The notes: generated by a model not told the origin, from the letters alone. DNA of 15,544 bases from an archaeon (GCA_021807225.1 JAKAPI010000012.1:1-15544); one strand, 5' to 3'. Positions 6,961 through 13,457 are shown, numbered from the stretch's first letter. Numbers and translations: made by a program.

Positions 6961-7848
6961 GTGATACCAGAGCAATACCGGAAGTCAGGGAAGATCACCT
7001 CAGAGGTCAAGGGGCTCGTCAGGGCCGCAGTAAAGCCCGGCATGGAGTTCCTTGAAATCTGCAGCCTGGTCAAGGACCAGGTGGAGAGCAGGGGAGGGCA
7101 GCTCGCATTCCCGACCGGTATTGGGGTGAACGAAGTGACCGCGCACTACGCACCCCAGGACGGCGACGCGTCGGTTATCCAAGAGGAGGACCTGGTGAAG
7201 GTCGACTTCGGGGTCCATGTGGACGGCTACGTGACAGACACCTCGGTCACAGTCACCTTCAACCCGGGATACAACCTTCTCCTCGAGGCCACCGAGAGAT
7301 GCCTGGAGGTCGCCATAAACGCCGCCAGGAAGGAGTCCAGGACAGCGGAGATAGGAAGGGAGATTCATCGCGAAGCGGCGAGGTTCGGCTTCAAGACCAT
7401 TGAGAACCTGACAGGACACACCGTGGACAGATACGTGGTACATGCTGGCAAGAGCATACCCAACCTGTACATGCCGGGGATGCAGTCCCTGAAGAAGGGT
7501 GACGTGTTCGCAATCGAGCCCTTTCTGACGCTCGGGTCTGCCGCCGGCTACGTGGTCGACACCCCGTCCAAGACGATATTTTCCCTCGTCGCGAGAAAGA
7601 GGACGGGCACCCAGGAGCTGGACTCGTTCGCGGAGAAGGTCTGGATCGAGCGCAAGACGCTCCCATTCACCCCCCAGTGGTACTCGTCGGAGTATCCGGG
7701 AAAGAAGCTCCAAGACATACTCGCCCGCCTCGTCGCCAAGAAGGTCGTAAGGGCGTACCCGACTCTGGTGGAGGCTTCAGGGAGTCCGGTCGCCCAGTTC
7801 GAGCATACGATGGCGCTTGACGAGGGCGGGTTGACGGTCCTAACCTGA
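6961..7848 (+). CDS. map: Methionine aminopeptidase, type II
   Basis: A 295-residue type II methionine aminopeptidase, which removes the first methionine from new proteins. The five metal ligands are visible at positions matching the archaeal enzymes: D82 in VDFGVHVDGY, D93 in VTDTS, H153 in GHTVD, E186 in AIEPF, and the final glutamate in QFEHTM. H62 (TAHYAP) is the usual substrate-side histidine. The type II insertion lies between H153 and the C-terminus, around TPQWYSSEYPGKKLQDIL. The start is GTG at 6961; upstream in-frame codons fall in the promoter and do not resemble the family. The gene is divergent from coaD and its end overlaps the convergent zinc-ribbon gene by nine bases. Confidence 0.97.
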   Translation: MIPEQYRKSGKITSEVKGLVRAAVKPGMEFLEICSLVKDQVESRGGQLAFPTGIGVNEVTAHYAPQDGDASVIQEEDLVKVDFGVHVDGYVTDTSVTVTFNPGYNLLLEATERCLEVAINAARKESRTAEIGREIHREAARFGFKTIENLTGHTVDRYVVHAGKSIPNLYMPGMQSLKKGDVFAIEPFLTLGSAAGYVVDTPSKTIFSLVARKRTGTQELDSFAEKVWIERKTLPFTPQWYSSEYPGKKLQDILARLVAKKVVRAYPTLVEASGSPVAQFEHTMALDEGGLTVLT

Positions 7849-8043
7849 CTGCTTCATGCTCTCAGCATAGACCAGGCTGACCCTGGTCGTGTTGGAGCAC
7901 TTTGGGCACTTCGAGGCTTCCTTGGTTATGTAGTCCCCGACGGTGAAGGCGCGCTTGGTCTTCTGGCTGCAGACGGGGCACTCTTCGATCGTGTAGACGA
8001 GGAGCTTCGACTTCCTGTCGGCACCAGGGACAGAGCTCATCAT
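7840..8043 (-). CDS. Small zinc-ribbon protein of unknown function
   Basis: 67 residues with two CxxC knuckles, CPVC (C22, C25) and CPKC (C46, C49), separated by 20 residues. This is a classic single zinc ribbon, with a short N-terminal tail and a C-terminal beta-like SLVYAESMKQSG. I do not recognise a named family. The ATG at 8043 overlaps the TGA stop of the DUF1512-like gene as ATGA, so translation is very likely coupled. That suggests a shared job with the membrane-anchored partner. A second ATG follows immediately. The 3' end overlaps map by nine bases on the opposite strand. Possible roles include nucleic-acid binding or assembly of a larger complex, but nothing in the sequence decides this. 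Confidence 0.85.
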   Translation of the reverse strand: MMSSVPGADRKSKLLVYTIEECPVCSQKTKRAFTVGDYITKEASKCPKCSNTTRVSLVYAESMKQSG

Positions 8044-9164
8044 TGGGCTACACCCAGAGTGTTGCCGATTCCTGCGACGACTACTTCGTCCCCTTCCTTC
8101 GTCTTCTCCTCGATGACCCGGTTGAGGACCTCTGCGACCTTGTCCGCCGCCTCCGCGATCTCCTTCCTCATCACCGTGATCGCCTCAAGGATGCTCTGCT
8201 TCACCAGTATGGCGTAGAGCGGGACCTTCACCTTGGTCGCCGCCTCTTCGATCTGGAACTTCTCCACTCCTATCCCCCCGATGGCCGCGCCCACCCCCTC
8301 CGCGATCTCGCCGGTCTTTTCGCCTTCGAGCTTCAGGGCGGCGTCGATCATCACAATCGCGCTCGGCTTGACCCCCATCTCGCCGACTATCTTCTGGATG
8401 GCCACCCCTGGCTGTCCGACGTAGGCCATGGGCCCGTCGGCCTTTAGCACATACAACTTACGTCCCTTGTACTCCGTGATCGCCATGACAGTGTCCTTCG
8501 CGATGACCCTCTTCTCCTTGCCCGCCATGAACCTCGAGACCACAACCGGCCCTATCCCATCCCCGACGGGTTCGCCCATCCTGAAGGAGTCGGTGGCATT
8601 GAGGAGGGCGTCCGCCTCCTGTATGATCATCGGCATCAGCATCTGGAGCTGCACCAGGGTGAAGTAGGAGTTGGTCTTCTTCCCCAGAAGGTAGTAGTGG
8701 CGGACAATCTTGTGAATCTGGTTGAGCGAAGTGGCCACTTCAAGTAGATTCTCGGAGATCGAGACAGTCACCGGGTTGTTCTGGTTCAGCAAAGAGCCCA
8801 CTTCGGTCCTCACCCTGTCGTTGTTGGTGGTCACGACGTGGTCGATCTTCCCTACGAGACCGGACGGGTCGATGTCAACCGGCATGATCGTGACGTAGTC
8901 GAGGAACTGGTCAACCCTCTGCGTCGGGTCGCCCTGGGCCTTGCCCACGTTGACGAGGTAGTCGATGGCGTCCTTCCTCGCCTTGTCCTTCATGACCCTG
9001 AGCTTGTTCAACCCCCTGCTGATCTCGTTGATGGCGAAGTACGACTGGAGCCTCGTCCCAAACGCGAACTGCACTATGAAGAGGAGGCCGAAGAAGGCGA
9101 TGTAGAGGTAAGTCGTGAGGTCGCCTGATGTAACCTGGAGGACTGTCGCGGAAATCGACATCAC
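8040..9164 (-). CDS. DUF1512-like membrane-anchored archaeal protein
   Basis: 374 residues. One N-terminal transmembrane segment (about 17-36, TTYLYIAFFGLLFIVQFAFG) is followed by a large soluble, probably cytoplasmic part with a basic helical stretch (NKLRVMKDKARKDAIDYLV), a middle region rich in helices (LNQIHKIVRHYYLLGKKTN), and a C-terminal alpha/beta part with glycine-rich GAAIGGIGVEKFQIEEAATK. The length and layout match the archaeal DUF1512 family of about 370 residues as I remember it; its function is unknown. The frame starts GTG-ATG (9164 and 9161) and either could be used. A TATA-like TTTAAG lies 31-34 bases upstream. The gene overlaps the following zinc-ribbon gene by four bases, so the two form an operon. 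Confidence 0.8.
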   Translation of the reverse strand: MMSISATVLQVTSGDLTTYLYIAFFGLLFIVQFAFGTRLQSYFAINEISRGLNKLRVMKDKARKDAIDYLVNVGKAQGDPTQRVDQFLDYVTIMPVDIDPSGLVGKIDHVVTTNNDRVRTEVGSLLNQNNPVTVSISENLLEVATSLNQIHKIVRHYYLLGKKTNSYFTLVQLQMLMPMIIQEADALLNATDSFRMGEPVGDGIGPVVVSRFMAGKEKRVIAKDTVMAITEYKGRKLYVLKADGPMAYVGQPGVAIQKIVGEMGVKPSAIVMIDAALKLEGEKTGEIAEGVGAAIGGIGVEKFQIEEAATKVKVPLYAILVKQSILEAITVMRKEIAEAADKVAEVLNRVIEEKTKEGDEVVVAGIGNTLGVAQ

Positions 9165-9195
9165 GGAAGTCGAGAATCGACACCGTGAGCAGGGA

Positions 9196-9201
9196 CTTAA
9201 A
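9196..9201 (-). promoter_or_regulatory. TATA-like box for the DUF1512-like/zinc-ribbon operon
   Basis: TTTAAG on the minus strand, 31-34 bases before the GTG/ATG start pair, implies a leader of only a few bases. Confidence 0.4.
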
Positions 9202-9443
9202 CGTTCTGTAGGAATGCCTCATAATTGCTAATATTTTTGGGAAAGGCGCCGGCACCTCGGCTTCCCGACTCCTCTCGGAAGTCAGTAGCACCGGGGCGAC
9301 GTATGGTTTGACTTCTGGGATCGGACGAGTCCAGGTCGGGCCCACACGCTATGGCCGGCTGAATCAGAGTCGAAGCGCCGCGGTAGATTAACGTTTCTAG
9401 ACCCCGGCAAGCGTTTTTACCGGCCGTGGAGCGAGGAACCAAC
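9202..9443. other. Divergent intergenic region, no gene identified
   Basis: This region separates the DUF1512-like operon (minus) from the Trm112-like gene (plus). I see no convincing frame. A hairpin can form at about 9261-9285 (CTTCC with GGAAG, extended by CGA/TCG past a bulged C), and GGACGAGTCC near 9325-9334 is a small palindromic hairpin. AT-rich patches at about 9229-9238, 9386-9392 and 9414-9419 are possible promoter elements. The GC-rich core between them might encode a structured RNA, but no known RNA motif is recognisable. Confidence 0.35.
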
Positions 9444-9716
9444 GTGCAACGGAAGCTCCTCGACATCCTCGCCTGCCCGATCGACAAGCACTACCCTCTC
9501 AAGCTCATGGAGTTCACCCTCAGGGGGGCCGACGTGATAGTGGACGGCGTTCTCATCTGCTCTGAATGCGGGCGCTATTTCCCCATCACGGACGAAATCC
9601 CGGTGATGCTCCCCGACGGGCTCAGGAACAGGAAGGAGGACATTGGGTTCCTTGAGAAGTGGAGCGCCAAGCTCCCGGCCCAGGTGGTCCATGGCGGCAA
9701 GCCGTGGAGCCTCTGA
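9444..9716 (+). CDS. Trm112-like zinc-binding protein
   Basis: A 90-residue Trm112/YcaR-type protein. The N-terminal zinc knuckle reads LLDILACPIDKHYPL (C11) and the second half reads ICSECGRYFPITDEIPVML (C39, C42), the hallmark of the family. Trm112 activates and stabilises partner methyltransferases that act on tRNA, rRNA and translation factors; archaeal members are known to bind several of them. The start GTG at 9444 is preceded by GAGGA with six bases of spacing and begins right at the conserved segment; the longer frame from GTG 9426 adds six residues without family support. Only three cysteines are present, so the fourth ligand is not obvious. The tRNA-Trp gene follows 56 bases downstream. 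Confidence 0.88.
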   Translation: MQRKLLDILACPIDKHYPLKLMEFTLRGADVIVDGVLICSECGRYFPITDEIPVMLPDGLRNRKEDIGFLEKWSAKLPAQVVHGGKPWSL

Positions 9717-9718
9717 AA

Positions 9719-9760
9719 GGGCGCCTCCCGAAAAAACCCTAAAGCCCCCTGCAGGCGCCC
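9719..9760. repeat. 8-base inverted repeat around the tRNA-Trp promoter
   Basis: GGGCGCCT (9719-9726) and AGGCGCCC (9753-9760) are perfect inverted copies that enclose a C- and A-rich 26-base spacer. The left arm begins two bases after the Trm112-like stop codon, so it could form the mRNA 3' hairpin. The spacer also holds the tRNA TATA-like box. Confidence 0.45.
9739..9744 (+). promoter_or_regulatory. TATA-like box for tRNA-Trp
   Basis: CTAAAG in a C-rich setting, 28 bases before the first base of the mature tRNA. This is the normal spacing for archaeal tRNA promoters with a short 5' leader. Confidence 0.4.
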
Positions 9761-9787
9761 GGTGGAAGTGTTGGGGGTATAGCCCAG

Positions 9788-9807
9788 AACACCAAGCAGG
9801 TGGGCAG
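9788..9807 (+). other. tRNA-Trp intron 1 (D-loop, 20 nt)
   Basis: GCCC (9782-9785) can pair with GGGC (9802-9805), followed by a 3-base bulge AGC. On the 5' side an AG|A bulge follows the same helix, and ACC/GGT close an inner loop. Cutting after the second base of each bulge gives exactly these borders, as expected of the archaeal splicing endonuclease on a bulge-helix-bulge. Borders are inferred from the fold and from the restored D arm. Confidence 0.75.
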
Positions 9808-9830
9808 CTAGGCAGGGCGACAGGCTCCAG

Positions 9831-9892
9831 TGGTCAAACTACAAAGTTTGATGACACCGCAGCGTGGATGATTAAGCATTGGAGCTGCAGAA
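9831..9892 (+). other. tRNA-Trp intron 2 (position 37/38, 62 nt)
   Basis: The borders are set by restoring a seven-base anticodon loop. The exon CTCCA (9825-9829) can pair with TGGAG (9880-9884). TCAAAC (9834-9839) pairs with GTTTGA (9846-9851) as a hairpin, and GCAGC (9859-9863) can pair with GCTGC (9884-9888). The 3' bulge would be about nine bases rather than three, so the splice motif is not canonical on that side. Confidence 0.7.
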
Positions 9893-9960
9893 ACCTGTAG
9901 ACCGTCGGTTCAAATCCGACTACCCCCACACTCGAACCCTGCTGTTCTAATTGTTACGAT

Positions 9961-9967
9961 TATATAG
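9961..9967 (+). promoter_or_regulatory. TATA box for the surface-protein/archaeosortase pair
   Basis: TATATAG is the clearest TATA box in the window. It ends 25 bases before the TTG at 9993, which therefore is the likely leaderless start, and it lies 33 bases after the tRNA-Trp gene. Confidence 0.65.
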
Positions 9968-9992
9968 CGACCGAGGGTCTCAACTCCTTAGT

Positions 9993-10667
9993 TTGGTTGG
10001 AGGGAGTCGGAAGGGTCTTGCTGTTGTCATCGCCTTCGCATTCCTGCTCGTCGCGCAGGGAGCCATGGCTCAGTCGACGTACACCCTGAAGGTCGCGACC
10101 GATTCGTCATCGTACAGCCCTGGTCAGACGATAAAGGTCACAGGGAGCGTGTCACCAGCCCCCGGGCCGTCGACGGCGGTCGCCTTGAAGGTGCTCAACC
10201 CCTCCGGAGCCGTCGTGGCTGTGGGAGAGACCAGCGTCGGGGCAAGTACAGGGTTGTACAACTACACCTTCGTCGCTGGGGGGAGTTCTGCCTGGACCAG
10301 CGGCACCTACACCTTGAACGCGACGTGGGGGGCGTATCCCCCGCAGATCTATGCCAAGACGACGTTCGCCTACTCCGCGGCCGTGACGACTACGACCACG
10401 ACTACAACCACCACGACCACCACTCCAACGACGACAACCACCACTACGACAGCCACTACGACTACGACGACAACAACAACGACCACTACCACTGCCACTA
10501 CCACGACGACGACAACGAGCACAACTTCGAGCAGCAGCGGTGGAGGAGGGATACCTGCGTTCCCATACGCCGGTGCCCTGACCGCCCTTTTCGTGGCGCT
10601 GGTACTGTCCGCCTATCTGGTGGCCAGGAAGTTCGCTCTCAGAGGACCGCCGGTCCCTGTGCGGTGA
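9993..10667 (+). CDS. Secreted Thr-rich surface protein with a PEF-like C-terminal sorting tail
   Basis: 224 residues. A signal peptide (about 1-26, basic SRKG then LAVVIAFAFLLVAQGAMA) leads to one beta-rich domain (about 27-128; YTLKVATDSSSYSPGQTIKV, with YNYTF and TYTLNATWG later) resembling the Ig-like/macroglobulin-like domains of archaeal surface proteins. A tract of about 45 almost uninterrupted threonines (about 131-175), a likely glycosylated stalk, is followed by Ser/Gly and the motif GGIPAFPY, a hydrophobic helix (about 192-208) and a basic ARKFALR end. That motif-helix-basic layout is the tripartite tail of archaeosortase substrates such as PGF-CTERM or PEF(G)-CTERM proteins. TTG 9993 is chosen because the TATA box requires it; the longer frame begins upstream of the promoter. 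It lies 13 bases before the archaeosortase-like gene. Confidence 0.82.
   Translation: MVGGSRKGLAVVIAFAFLLVAQGAMAQSTYTLKVATDSSSYSPGQTIKVTGSVSPAPGPSTAVALKVLNPSGAVVAVGETSVGASTGLYNYTFVAGGSSAWTSGTYTLNATWGAYPPQIYAKTTFAYSAAVTTTTTTTTTTTTTPTTTTTTTTATTTTTTTTTTTTTATTTTTTTSTTSSSSGGGGIPAFPYAGALTALFVALVLSAYLVARKFALRGPPVPVR
10384..10527 (+). repeat. ACN trinucleotide low-complexity tract (poly-Thr)
   Basis: Almost every codon is ACN, with ACG, ACT, ACA and ACC mixed and rare CCA and GCC interruptions. The mixture of synonymous codons suggests that the poly-threonine protein sequence is selected rather than being a recent slippage product. Confidence 0.85.
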
Positions 10668-10680
10668 GTCTGGCCCTCAG

Positions 10681-11583
10681 TTGAGAGCCGAAGCCAGGTT
10701 CCTAGTTTGGATTGGAGCAGCCGCCTCCCTTACGCTTGTCACCGCGCCCAATTTCGTCGGCCTCCTTGACCAGTCGCTTGGGGACACCTTCGGCAGCATC
10801 TTCCCAGCCATCCCATTCGCGGCCCTGCTGACCCTCATCTTCGCGCTGCGATGGAGCGACCTTCGCGAACTGCTCCTCGAGGAGCGGGGGGTCACATCCC
10901 AGCGGGCCGCAAGGGCGCTGGGCGGCTCGGCCTTGCTGGCCCTGTGGGCGCTCGAGCCTTTCACGAGCCAGTCCGTGGTGTCGGCCGGCTTGGCCGTCGT
11001 CCTGACATTCTACGCGTCGTCGGTCGTCATCAACCCATCCACCAAGAGGTTCCTGCTTCCATATGCGGCCATCTACGCGGCCGGCGTCGGCGCTCCCTTC
11101 GCACTCCAGTGGGCCTTCGGCGAGCCACTGGCGGTGGTCTCCGCCGACCTGTCGGCAAGAATGGTCGGGGTGTTCGGGTTCCCGGTCGTCTGGCAGGGAA
11201 CCGAGTTCCAGCTCCTCTCAAGGACAGGCGACGTCATCTACGGAGTCGTCACGCCCGGATGCTCGAGCATCATTTCGGTGACCACGTTCCTTGGCCTGCT
11301 CGCTCTGATGCACATGGACCTGCGCAAGGACCTGAAGTCCACTGCCTCCCTGGCGGTGGTGGGGATAGTCGCCCTCACCATCCTCAACTCAGTCCGGATC
11401 TTGGTGTTGATGTGGGTGGGATACGTCGACGGGGCTGCGGCATTCTGGGGGATCCATAACTGGATCGGCTACGCCCTCTTCCTTGGCTTCTACCTGGCGG
11501 CGCTGCCGGTCTATTCCAAGATGGGCCGCCCCGGGTCCGCAGCCTACTCCGCCATTTCCGGGACCCCGTATACCCCATCGTAG
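10681..11583 (+). CDS. Archaeosortase/exosortase-family membrane protease-transpeptidase
   Basis: A 300-residue protein with about seven to eight hydrophobic helices. The three hallmark residues of the exosortase/archaeosortase family are present in order: Cys in VTPGCSSIISV (C194), Arg in LNSVRILVLM (R239), and His in FWGIHNWIGYALF (H259), the last followed by a glycine-containing helix. Such enzymes cleave substrates at a C-terminal tripartite tail and are thought to attach the new end to a membrane lipid. The start is TTG at 10681, 13 bases after the upstream stop. The gene directly upstream encodes a secreted protein with such a tail, so the two look like a dedicated enzyme-substrate pair. 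Its last 40 bases overlap the convergent EndoQ gene. I cannot place it in a named archaeosortase subclass. Confidence 0.85.
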   Translation: MRAEARFLVWIGAAASLTLVTAPNFVGLLDQSLGDTFGSIFPAIPFAALLTLIFALRWSDLRELLLEERGVTSQRAARALGGSALLALWALEPFTSQSVVSAGLAVVLTFYASSVVINPSTKRFLLPYAAIYAAGVGAPFALQWAFGEPLAVVSADLSARMVGVFGFPVVWQGTEFQLLSRTGDVIYGVVTPGCSSIISVTTFLGLLALMHMDLRKDLKSTASLAVVGIVALTILNSVRILVLMWVGYVDGAAAFWGIHNWIGYALFLGFYLAALPVYSKMGRPGSAAYSAISGTPYTPS

Positions 11584-12755
11584 CCCGGGGTGACCTTCAA
11601 CCTCCCTTCGCGGGAAGCGACTATGGCCCTGGCGACTTTGGGCGGGACGACCCGGGCGATGTCTTCTTCACTGGTCTTGAGAAGGACGGCGAGTTCGTTG
11701 CCAAAGGCGCGGAGCAGCCTTTCCTGGAGGTCTAGGACCGACTTGGCATAGAGTCGGTTCACCCCTGTCGAGAATGAGATCACTTCGTAGAGCGGGAGCA
11801 GGCGCTTGAAGGGGATGGCCCTTCCTGGGGTGAACCCCTCTGGCCTGTCGGCGAGGGCCTCCACCCTCTGCAGCACTCCGACCGTCATCTTCTTTCCGCA
11901 CTTCGGGCACCTGTTCCCGAGCCGAGTGGCCTCGGAAGGCGCGAAGGAGACGCCGCACTTTTTGTGGCCGGTGAAGTGGTATTTCCCGTATGAGGGGTCG
12001 ACCTCGACGGTGTAGAGGAACCGCGAAGGGTCCCTCGTCCTGATGGCGTCGAAGACCCCCCGGTAGGTCATCGCCTGGAGTTCGAAGGCGTTCGCCTCCC
12101 TTCCCAGTCTCCAGGGGTTGGGCGAGTGGGCGTCAGAGTTGGAGATGAGCGCGACGCCGTCGAGGGATGAGACGCGCCAGTTCATGGGAGGGTCGCTGCT
12201 CAGGCCGGTCTCTATTGCGAAGATCTTGGAGGTCTGATCTCCGTAGCAGTCCTTCAGCGAGTCGAAGCCCGACCGGCTCCCGAAGACGGAGAACCATGGT
12301 GTCCAGGCGTGCGCGGGTATCACGAAGAGCGAGGGTGAGACCGCGCTGAGCCCTTCCACTAGCCCGGGCGAATCGACTCCCGTGAGCACTGGCCTCCCGT
12401 CCGAAGAGAGGTCGCCGAACTTCGATAGGAACTCGTTCGCCTGGGCCACTGTCTCCATGTCGGGGGCGTACAGCAGGTGGTGCACCTTCCTTACCTTCCC
12501 CCCCTGTTCGTAGATCGTGGAAACCTCGCCGGAGAGCATCCAGGTCATGCCAGAATAGGAGAAAAGGCCAGTCCCTTCGACGGGGGACAGCTTCGACCTC
12601 AGCTCAGAGAACCACTTCGGATGGGTGAAGTCCCCGGTTCCGAGGAGGTTGAGGCCCTTGGTCCTCGCGCCCTCGGCAAGGTGCTCGAGGTCCATGTCCC
12701 TGCTGGTCGCCATGGCATACTTCGAATGGAGCTGGAGGTCGGCGAAGAGCCGCAT
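11544..12755 (-). CDS. Endonuclease Q (PHP-domain deaminated-base endonuclease)
   Basis: 403 residues, close to the roughly 420 of the Pyrococcus enzyme. The N-terminal PHP metal domain starts FADLQLHSKYAMATSRDMDL, then GTGDFTHPKWF (D42), VHHLLYAP (H92, H93), PAHAWTPWF (H149) and SNSDAH (D208, H210). A zinc knuckle follows (CGVSF, C267; CPKC, C283/C286), then a helical DNA-binding part and the C-terminal GYDGVYG motif. EndoQ cuts 5' of uracil, hypoxanthine and xanthine in DNA. The first metal motif reads QLH where HxH is typical, so one ligand may be glutamine (Q8). The start ATG at 12755 lies 22 bases after a palindromic TATA element shared with the AAG gene; the longer frame to 12869 runs into that neighbour. 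The 3' end converges on the archaeosortase gene. Confidence 0.9.
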   Translation of the reverse strand: MRLFADLQLHSKYAMATSRDMDLEHLAEGARTKGLNLLGTGDFTHPKWFSELRSKLSPVEGTGLFSYSGMTWMLSGEVSTIYEQGGKVRKVHHLLYAPDMETVAQANEFLSKFGDLSSDGRPVLTGVDSPGLVEGLSAVSPSLFVIPAHAWTPWFSVFGSRSGFDSLKDCYGDQTSKIFAIETGLSSDPPMNWRVSSLDGVALISNSDAHSPNPWRLGREANAFELQAMTYRGVFDAIRTRDPSRFLYTVEVDPSYGKYHFTGHKKCGVSFAPSEATRLGNRCPKCGKKMTVGVLQRVEALADRPEGFTPGRAIPFKRLLPLYEVISFSTGVNRLYAKSVLDLQERLLRAFGNELAVLLKTSEEDIARVVPPKVARAIVASREGRLKVTPGYDGVYGVPEMAE

Positions 12756-12776
12756 CGCGGGCGCGGCGCTGACTTG

Positions 12777-12786
12777 GTTAATTAAC
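12777..12786. promoter_or_regulatory. Palindromic shared TATA element, endoQ/AAG divergent promoter
   Basis: GTTAATTAAC is a perfect 10-base palindrome. It lies 22 bases from the EndoQ ATG on the minus strand and 24 bases from the AAG TTG on the plus strand. Both distances suit leaderless transcription, so one element may direct both repair genes. No other TATA-like sequence is seen in the 55 bases between the two starts. Confidence 0.6.
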
Positions 12787-12810
12787 GGAAGGCGGGGACG
12801 TGCGACCAAG

Positions 12811-13431
12811 TTGGCCTCGGACGGCGGCGCTGGCGGGCGGCTGTCACGCCGATTCTTTGAACGGTACACCCCGGACGTGGCCAGGGACCTCGTCGGGTGC
12901 CGCCTGGTCAGGGTTCTGGAGGGGCGGAGGCTCTCAGGGACGATAGTAGAGACCGAGGCGTACAGGGGGGCCCGGGACCCCGCAAGCCACGCCTATCGGG
13001 GGAGGACCCCCCGGAACGGGGTGATGTTCGGCCCTGCCGGGCATGCGTACGTCTACTTCACGATGGGGATGCACTACTGTCTCAACGCGACCACCGAGCC
13101 GGAAGGGACGCCGGCCGCGGTCCTCCTTCGGGCGGTCGAGCCGTTGGAGGGAGTCGGCGCTATGGCCGTCAACAGGGGGGTCAGCGACCTCCGGAGGCTC
13201 GCAGCGGGGCCCGGCAACCTCACGAAAGCCTTGGCGGTCGACGGGGCACTGAACGGGGAGGACATGGTGAAGTCCGGCAGACTCTTCTTCGAGGAACGGA
13301 CTTCCTCTGGACCGGTCGGGGCGAGCGCAAGGGTAGGGGTGTCGGCGGGGCAGAACAGGCGCTGGAGGTTCTACCTCGACGGGAGCCCCTTTGTCTCACG
13401 GGGGAAGCCGTCCCTGCCCCAGAACCCATAA
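12811..13431 (+). CDS. AAG/MPG-type 3-methyladenine DNA glycosylase
   Basis: A 206-residue alkyladenine DNA glycosylase. TIVETEAYRG carries the catalytic glutamate (E49, matching human E125) and the intercalating tyrosine (Y51). GARDPASHAYRGRTPRNGVM has the conserved histidine (H60), GHAYVYFTMGMHYCLN the pocket tyrosines, and GPGNLTKALAV the final conserved helix. The family excises alkylated purines and hypoxanthine. The start is TTG at 12811, set by the palindromic TATA element 24 bases upstream; the longer frame to 12625 lies over EndoQ and has no similarity to the family. Together with EndoQ, which also acts on hypoxanthine, this makes a divergent pair of base-damage genes. tRNA-Pro follows 26 bases downstream. 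Confidence 0.95.
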   Translation: MASDGGAGGRLSRRFFERYTPDVARDLVGCRLVRVLEGRRLSGTIVETEAYRGARDPASHAYRGRTPRNGVMFGPAGHAYVYFTMGMHYCLNATTEPEGTPAAVLLRAVEPLEGVGAMAVNRGVSDLRRLAAGPGNLTKALAVDGALNGEDMVKSGRLFFEERTSSGPVGASARVGVSAGQNRRWRFYLDGSPFVSRGKPSLPQNP

Positions 13432-13457
13432 CTAACTCAGGATGGGACCGCGAAATA

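Larger units (their letters stand above)
9773..9928 (+). tRNA. tRNA-Trp(CCA) with two introns
   Basis: The acceptor arms GGGGGTA (9773-9779) and TACCCCC (9921-9927) with discriminator A9928, and the T arm GTCGG-TTCAAAT-CCGAC (9904-9920), are perfect. The middle reads as a tRNA only if two segments are removed. Taking out 9788-9807 joins the D stem GCCC (9782-9785) with GGGC (9815-9818) around the 9-base loop AGCTAGGCA. Taking out 9831-9892 joins the anticodon stem ACAGG (9820-9824) with CCTGT (9894-9898) around the loop CTCCAGA, whose anticodon CCA is 9827-9829. The spliced product has standard lengths for every arm and a five-base variable loop. No CCA end is encoded. Intron 1 sits in the D-loop, an unusual site; intron 2 is at the common 37/38 position. 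Confidence 0.9.

Noticed and set aside
9197..9487. Minus-strand 96-codon frame upstream of the DUF1512-like gene
   Set aside because: It overlaps the start of the Trm112-like gene and the divergent promoters, and has no recognisable features.
9831..9892. Complete box C/D guide RNA within tRNA-Trp intron 2
   Set aside because: C-like boxes exist, but no CTGA box D, and the spacing of the anticodon-complementary segment does not place C34 at the target position. Kept only as a possible degenerate form.
9773..9928. tRNA-Cys(GCA) reading using CTGCAGA near 9885
   Set aside because: The bases flanking that loop do not form an anticodon stem, whereas ACAGG/CCTGT around CTCCAGA gives a perfect five-pair stem and a tRNA-Trp.
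10384..10527. CRISPR or tandem DNA repeat array
   Set aside because: The periodicity is three bases and in frame with threonine codons of a surface protein; there are no spacers or conserved repeat units.
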